This document shows positions 58,854-64,000 of a DNA stretch of 64,000 bases, piece after piece. Source of the DNA: Gnetum montanum (lineage: Eukaryota; Streptophyta; Gnetopsida; Gnetales; Gnetaceae); the NCBI GenBank assembly GCA_015680685.1, contig MNCI01016050.1:110947-174946 (forward strand). The letters run 5' to 3'. A program made the position numbers and the translations under genes. Position 1 is the first letter of the stretch. Each line of letters begins with the position of its first letter. A model generated the notes under the pieces. The model saw nothing but the letters and a program-made list of their open reading frames with translations. It made no database searches and had not been told where the DNA came from.

Positions 58854-59031
58854 GCTGCAATGGTGAAAAGGAAACTTTTCATTCTCTCTCCTCGATTAAT
58901 GTTGTGTGTTCTGTATAGCGTAGCATGCTTGCCATGGCGTAGCAGCATTGTTAGCATTAAGGTAGGTGGGTCTAAGAGAAAAGCCTTGACATGCTTCAAA
59001 CTAGCTATTTACCTTCACAAAAATATCTAGT

Positions 59032-59216
59032 TAGCGGTCCGCAAAGACCTGAAACTAGCACATTCAAAATTTCACATTCTGGCAGTCCACAACAACCTTA
59101 AACTAATACTCCAACCTGTTGGTAGTTCACAAAGATATTAAACTAGCAGTTTTTTGCATTTTATACTAGCAGTTTTGCATTTTTGCTTCCAGGCGGTCCG
59201 CCATGACCTTAAATCT
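59032..59216. repeat. Hairpin-repeat array (ii) of B2
   Basis: About four units between the antisense promoter and pol. Clear stems are 59036-59049 (GGTC/GACC, loop CGCAAA) and 59195-59208 (GGTC/GACC, loop CGCCAT). Confidence 0.75.
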
Positions 59217-59221
59217 ATCAT

Positions 59222-60480
59222 GATCTCTCTTCACCTTTAGCTTTAACAGGTCCACATGGCAAACTCACAATACAACTGAACCTAGAGCTAATAGACTGGG
59301 AATCACCTGCAGTTAGCACCATAGCATCCTTAGAAGGAACCCCAGATTGGCTTGAGCATTTAGTCCAAGCCGTAGTTTTAGAGGCCAAGGATGTAATTGA
59401 GGACCTTCTCATCAAAATGCCTGTGACCACATCTAGGGGGGAGATAAAAATGTTGAAACTTAGTTCCCTCCTAGATTCGTAGACACACAAAGATGTAGCC
59501 AAAATTTTACAAGATAACATTGAATTCTTTGTGGGGTCATACAGTGACATGTTGGGTTTAGATCCGAGGTTGATACAACACAACATCATCTTAGACTCAT
59601 GCATGAAAGTAGTTAAGCAAAAGGCTCGCAATGTTAAACCAGAGATCGCACTAGCCATACGGGATGAAATCACCAAGCTATATCAGGCTGGTTTCATCTG
59701 GGCAATTGATTACTCGGAATGGGTGTCTAACATCATTGTAGTTTCTAAGAAAATAGGAGAAATACGAATCTATATAGACTTCTAGGATTTGAACAAGGTA
59801 ATGATCAAAGAAAATTTCCCACTTCCGAGTATTGATCAACTCATTGACACTATGGCTGGTCATGCTCTGTTATCCCTTATGGATGGTTTCTTTGGCTACA
59901 ACCAAATTCGCATAAACCCAGAGCATCAGTTAACAATAACCTTCATGACCCCATGAGGGAATTTTTGTTATACTATGATGCCCTTTGTGCTAAAAAATGC
60001 TAATGCAACCTACCAGCGAGCCATGACATACATCTTTAGTGACTACATCTTAGAAATGCTGAACAATTACATGGATGACATAGCGGTGAAATCTAAAGAA
60101 GCCACTAATCAATCCAATGATCTAGGTGTAGTCCATAAGCATTTCCAGATGCATGATTTAAGCCTTAATCCAAAAAAGTATGTCTTCGGGGTGAGAACTA
60201 GATGCATGTTAGGGTTTGTAGTATTAGAGGCTAGAATACGAATGGACCCTGACAAAGTCAAGGCCATCATTAACTTAGCGCCACTTACAAATCTTAAGGA
60301 ATTGCACGGGTTATAAGGTAGAGTACAGTTCATCAAAAGGTTTATAGCAAAGTTGACTAACAAGTTACACCCCATGCAACATCTACTGAAGAAAGGGGTT
60401 AACTTCGAATGGACAACACAATGCCAACAAGCCTTTGATGATATGAAGAAAGACCTTTTACACCTCCCAACTGTTTACCC
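59222..60480 (+). pseudogene. Reverse transcriptase of element B2
   Basis: Pol begins SSPLALTGPHG, soon after a possible acceptor (TTTTTGCTTCCAG ending near 59192). RT blocks: LYQAGFIWAIDYSEWVSNII, DLNKVMIKENFPLPSIDQL, MMPFVLKNANATYQRAM and the active site YMDD, intact. LKELHGL and VQFIKRFIAKLTNKLHPMQH follow. At least three stops. Confidence 0.85.
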
Positions 60481-60880
60481 ACCACAGAGGGATAAGCCTC
60501 TCTTCATCTACCTTGCCATCTCGGACACGTCTATCATAGCACTGTTATGTCAGAAATGAGATGATGGTTCTGAGATACCAGTGTACTACCTAAGTCATGC
60601 ATTGATAGCATATGAGGCGAAATACAATGAGGTGGAGAGAAACTACCTTGCCTTAGTGTTTGCATTGAAGAAGTGGAGACACTACCTATTTTGTAGCAAG
60701 ATTAACATTATTTGCATGAGCAATATACTCAAGGTTATCACAAACAACTTGTTTGAAAATAGTAGGATAGCCTGGTGGAAAGCAATAATAGCAGAATTTG
60801 ATTTGCATTATATAAGCCAATCGTCGACGAAAGGTCAAGCTATAGCAATGCAACTTACGACCTCACCCATTGACGACCAG
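60481..60880 (+). pseudogene. First (Ty3-type) RNase H of element B2
   Basis: PVYYLSHALIAYEAKYNEVE and ALVFALKKWRHYLFC mark the domain. One stop near 60557. Confidence 0.75.
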
Positions 60881-60939
60881 GCAATCATGGATCCTGAATT
60901 CCTAGATGAGCATGTTAGCATTATCAATGTTGTCCTGTC

Positions 60940-61325
60940 ACATCTTGAAGCTACTTTGCATTTCGACAATGCCTCGACCGTGCAAGGGGGTAGTGCACCT
61001 GCTGTCATTACGTTCCCCTATGGGGAAATGCAACCTTTTGCTTATCATTTTACGTTCCCTTGTACAAATAATATGGCAGAGTACGAGCGGTTACTCAGGG
61101 GCCTCTTAGCAGCCTAAGCATTAAGCATACAACACTTGGCAATTCTTGGAGATTCACAACTTGTTGTGAATCAAATCACCAAGGTCTACGCTTGCAAGGC
61201 TATACACCTGCAGCCCTACTGCGACTTAGCAAAAAGCCCACTCAAATAGTTTACAACAATAGACGTGCAACACATGCCATGCAATAAAAACACCGTAGCA
61301 GATGCATTGGCCACCCTAGTGTAAA
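60940..61325 (+). pseudogene. Second, archaeal-type RNase H (aRNH) of element B2
   Basis: FDNASTVQGGSAPAVI, NNMAEYERLLRGLLAA, LGDSQLVVNQ and VADALATL give the expected D, E, D, D set. The second copy of this Tat-specific domain in the window. Confidence 0.82.
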
Positions 61326-61534
61326 ATGTTCCACCACACTTGTTTGCAAGTTTGCCAACCTTGATTACCGAGTGTGCAGAGCCTATCACTTAGGCAGTAC
61401 ACATAGCCTCTGTTAGCGCTGTAGATACCCAGGAGTGGTATGCCAACATTAAAACCTACCTGTAACATGGCGAGCCCCCAAGTGGATTGACTTTTACTTA
61501 GAGAGATGCGATCCGCAAGCATGCTTGGCAATAT

Positions 61535-62677
61535 GTGCTTATGGGAGACAATGCCCTGTGCAAACGCTCCTATGACGGGATATTGCTAGCATGTGTAAAT
61601 GAGGAGCAAGTCCAGAAGGTGATTAATGAAGTATATGAGAGACTGTGTGGTGGACACATAGGACCTAGAGCCATGGCTGCAAAAATCAGACATCTAGGGT
61701 ACTATTTACCTCACATGGAGTATGATTGCTTAGCCAAAGTCAAGATGTGTGATACGTGCCAAAGATACGCAAATCTCATACACATTTCACCTACAGAATT
61801 ACATCCAATGCAGATCACATGGCCTTTCCAGGGATGGGGACTAGACATCATAGGACCTATCACGCCTAAGTCTATCACAGGGCATAGCTTCATCATCACC
61901 GCCACTAAGTATTTTACTAAGTGGGTAGAGGCTATCCCCCTGAGGAAGACTACATCTTAGCAGATTTTCCACTTCATCTTGGACAACATCGTGACAAGGT
62001 TTAGACTTCCCATGACCATTGTGATCAACAACAGGCCACAGTTTAGTAGTGCAGAAACCTGAACCTTTTGCAGCAATCTTGGCATCAGACAATCGTTCTC
62101 CTCACCATACTACTCGCAAGAGAACGGACAAGTAGAGGCTACAAACATGTCCATTGTCAACTTGTTGAAGAAAATGCTTAACAACAACAAGAGGAGATGG
62201 CATGAGAAAATCCTCTATATGCTGTGGGCTTACAGGGCGACATGTAGGACTACGATAAGTAAGACACCTTATAGTCTTGTTTATGGATCTAAAGCGGTGT
62301 TACCCCTTGAGTTGCAGGTGCCATCACTCCGGATGATCCTATCGAATGTCATGAGCGAAGCCTAGAACAACAAGTTAAGGATCATCAACCTTGACTCAAT
62401 AGAGGAGTAGCATGCATAAACACTATGTCACATAGAGCATTATTAAAACAAGCAACGACAGAAACATCATGTAAATCCCCATCAACAGCCAATATAGAAG
62501 GGAGAACTCATTCTCAAGATTGTCCATGAGCATATGAACAAATTCTCAGCAAATTGGGAAGGTCCATACATGGTCACAAAAACCTTTGAGAATGGGGCCT
62601 TCAAGCTGGCATACATGGATGGCAACGAGTTTGCAAATTTGGTGAATCACTCATATCTTAAGCTGTACTACATCTGA
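61535..62677 (+). pseudogene. Integrase of element B2
   Basis: KMCDTCQRYANLIH (zinc end), WGLDIIGPITPKS, then VINNRPQFS where the second catalytic Asp is Asn, then NGQVEATN with its Glu. RTTISKTPYSLVYGSKAVLP and the C-terminal GPYMVTKTFENGAFKLAYM follow. TGA at 62675-62677. The Asp-to-Asn change alone would kill strand transfer. Confidence 0.85.
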
Positions 62678-62699
62678 TGCATGAAGCAGATATGCAGCC

Positions 62700-63105
62700 A
62701 TCAGTTATGATGTAAAACTAGCAAAGCTTCACCAACGTCTACTACGACGTAAAATTGGAAAAGGTGAGCACACGTCCGCTCCGATGTAAAAATGATAAAG
62801 CTCATCTGCCATGACGTAAAACTGGGACAGATAGTCTGCTACGACTATAAACTAGCACAGACAGTCTGCTATGACTATAAACTAGCATAGAACGTTCGCT
62901 AAGACACTAAACTGGCACAAGCGGTCTGTTGGGACCTTAAACTAGCTTATCCACTGTCCACTACGACGATAAACTAGTACAATAGTCTACTGAGACTTTA
63001 AACTAGCACGACGGACTACTAAGACCTTAAACTAGTGCACCATAGTCTACTGAGACCTTAAACCAGCACATTATGATCTACCAGAACCTTAAACTGGGTT
63101 CACGG
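62700..63105. repeat. Hairpin-repeat array (iii) of B2
   Basis: About 14 units, spaced about 25-35 bases. Stems include 62735-62750 (ACGTC/GACGT), 62832-62847 (TAGTC/GACTA), 62863-62876 (AGTC/GACT), 62923-62936 (GGTC/GACC) and 62984-62997 (AGTC/GACT). Loops are six bases and most units continue TAAACTAGCA. Confidence 0.85.
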
Positions 63106-63110
63106 CACGT

Positions 63111-64000
63111 CCCCAGCATGCATCATGACTCATCAAGCAAGCGAGCATGCACACCGCCAACATGGGTGGGACGTTGTAGTTCCCGAACACAGTTCACGAT
63201 GCTAAGAAAGCATCCTCGAGAACATATGCAATGCCACTACCCTTGACATCTTGTTGATCCTCTGAAGATGTCTTATGAAATCTTGCTGACTCTCCGAAGC
63301 TACCACCACCATGGCTCATTACCCTAGTAGTAGCTTCCTTGGTTAGCACCTATTGCTGGAGTTCTAGCAATATTATGGCCTAGCCACAATGTTGCTATCC
63401 TCCAGCCCCCACCATCGCCCCAGCCCAAAAGACGTTTAGCTATTGGGTAGCCCATCTCATAGCTGAACTGTATAATGTTTGTCTTGGGCAGGGATTCTTG
63501 AGCATCTGCATTCACAATAACTCCTAGCCTCCTCGGTGCCAGCTCCTCCACACTGATGCTGCCAAGGCTGCTACTGGCCTTCCTAGTTTGAACGTCGCAT
63601 GCCTCAACAACAATGTCCAAAGCTCTAGTAGCATCCATAGCAAGCAAGACCTTCTCCTTCATTTTGCATCATGGTTGTTTCTCCTGGTTTGCTTTCTGTT
63701 GTGTTTGTAGGGTGTGTACCAGAGGGGTGTCGGTCAGAGGTGCATTGCACCATGGCAGCAGGACACTACATCATTACAAGGTGGTCATCTTGATTTGCTT
63801 GGCTACTTTAGAGTGCACATCCTATCCTCCCCCTTAATCTCCTTTACCTTATTCCTTACACTTGCAACCCACTCTTTCACCTCTTTTACAAGCTTTTCTT
63901 GATACTTGTAAAGTCTGCCCATATGCTTAACAACAAATTTCATGACGTGCATAACACAGCTCACTGCATGGGAAACATTTATAGGTGGGTTAGAGCCCCA
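63111..64000 (-). other. Unassigned right-end sequence with minus-strand open frames
   Basis: Two open minus-strand segments: 63324-63662 (112 residues, beginning MKEKVLLAMDATRALDIVVE and containing GWGDGGGWRIATLWLG) and about 63828-64000, open to the window edge (KYQEKLVKEVKEWVASVRNK, K/E-rich and probably helical). They may be parts of one gene, an unrelated element, or the B2 3' UTR. I recognise no family. Confidence 0.35.

Larger units (their letters stand above)
47794..63110 (+). mobile_element. Element B2: Tat-lineage retrotransposon with antisense gene
   Basis: Same plan as B1: LTR, PBS, gag, protease, array (i), antisense gene, array (ii), RT, RNase H, aRNH, integrase, array (iii). 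A TACAT pentamer precedes the LTR. No 3' LTR is seen before the window ends, so the element may continue past 63110. Many stops are present, but the antisense gene is better kept here in places than in B1. Confidence 0.88.

Noticed and set aside
62700-63105. Regular hairpin repeats that look CRISPR-like at first glance
   Set aside because: Units are degenerate, spacing varies, there are no unique spacers or cas genes, and the context is a plant retrotransposon.

Overview
The window looks like nuclear DNA of a land plant with a large, transposon-rich genome. The evidence is one spliced abscisic-acid receptor gene of the PYR/PYL/RCAR family, set among old, nested Ty3/gypsy LTR retrotransposons full of stop codons and C-to-T decay. 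A gymnosperm would fit, but nothing here proves it. About 80% of the window is retrotransposon.

Layout. 1-5204: 5' part of an Athila-lineage element (A, minus strand) running off the left edge. 5205-13115: the low-copy island with the PYL gene (three exons, 9660-11354, minus strand, open frame, good splice sites). 13116 to about 27600: a Tat-lineage element (B1, plus strand) with LTR, gag-protease, reverse transcriptase, two RNase H domains and integrase. About 27955-32394: a non-autonomous element (C, plus strand) with an Athila-type LTR and a coiled-coil ORF instead of pol. 35638-44183: a complete Athila-lineage element (A', minus strand) with two LTRs, PBS, PPT and the 5-bp target duplication CTTGG. 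47794 to about 63100: a second Tat element (B2, plus strand), sister to B1. 63110-64000: unassigned sequence with minus-strand open frames reaching the right edge. The remaining gaps are AT-rich and carry no gene I can support.

The most interesting content is shared by B1 and B2. Between protease and reverse transcriptase each carries a 4.4-4.7 kb gene on the opposite strand. It has its own TATA box, at least eight exons, and first exons of identical length in the two copies (119, 450 and 275 nt) with matching splice phases. Exon 2 resembles an FCP1/NIF-type (HAD superfamily) CTD-phosphatase domain whose catalytic aspartates are lost or changed. Later exons encode an unrecognised domain, an acidic linker, a coiled coil and an acidic C-terminal tail. 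The cassette is bracketed by arrays of a short repeat that also fills the region after integrase. This repeat keeps a 4-5 bp stem and six-base loop, with compensatory stem changes between copies. Both gene copies now carry stops and damaged splice sites, so the claim is for an ancestral function, not for activity of these copies.
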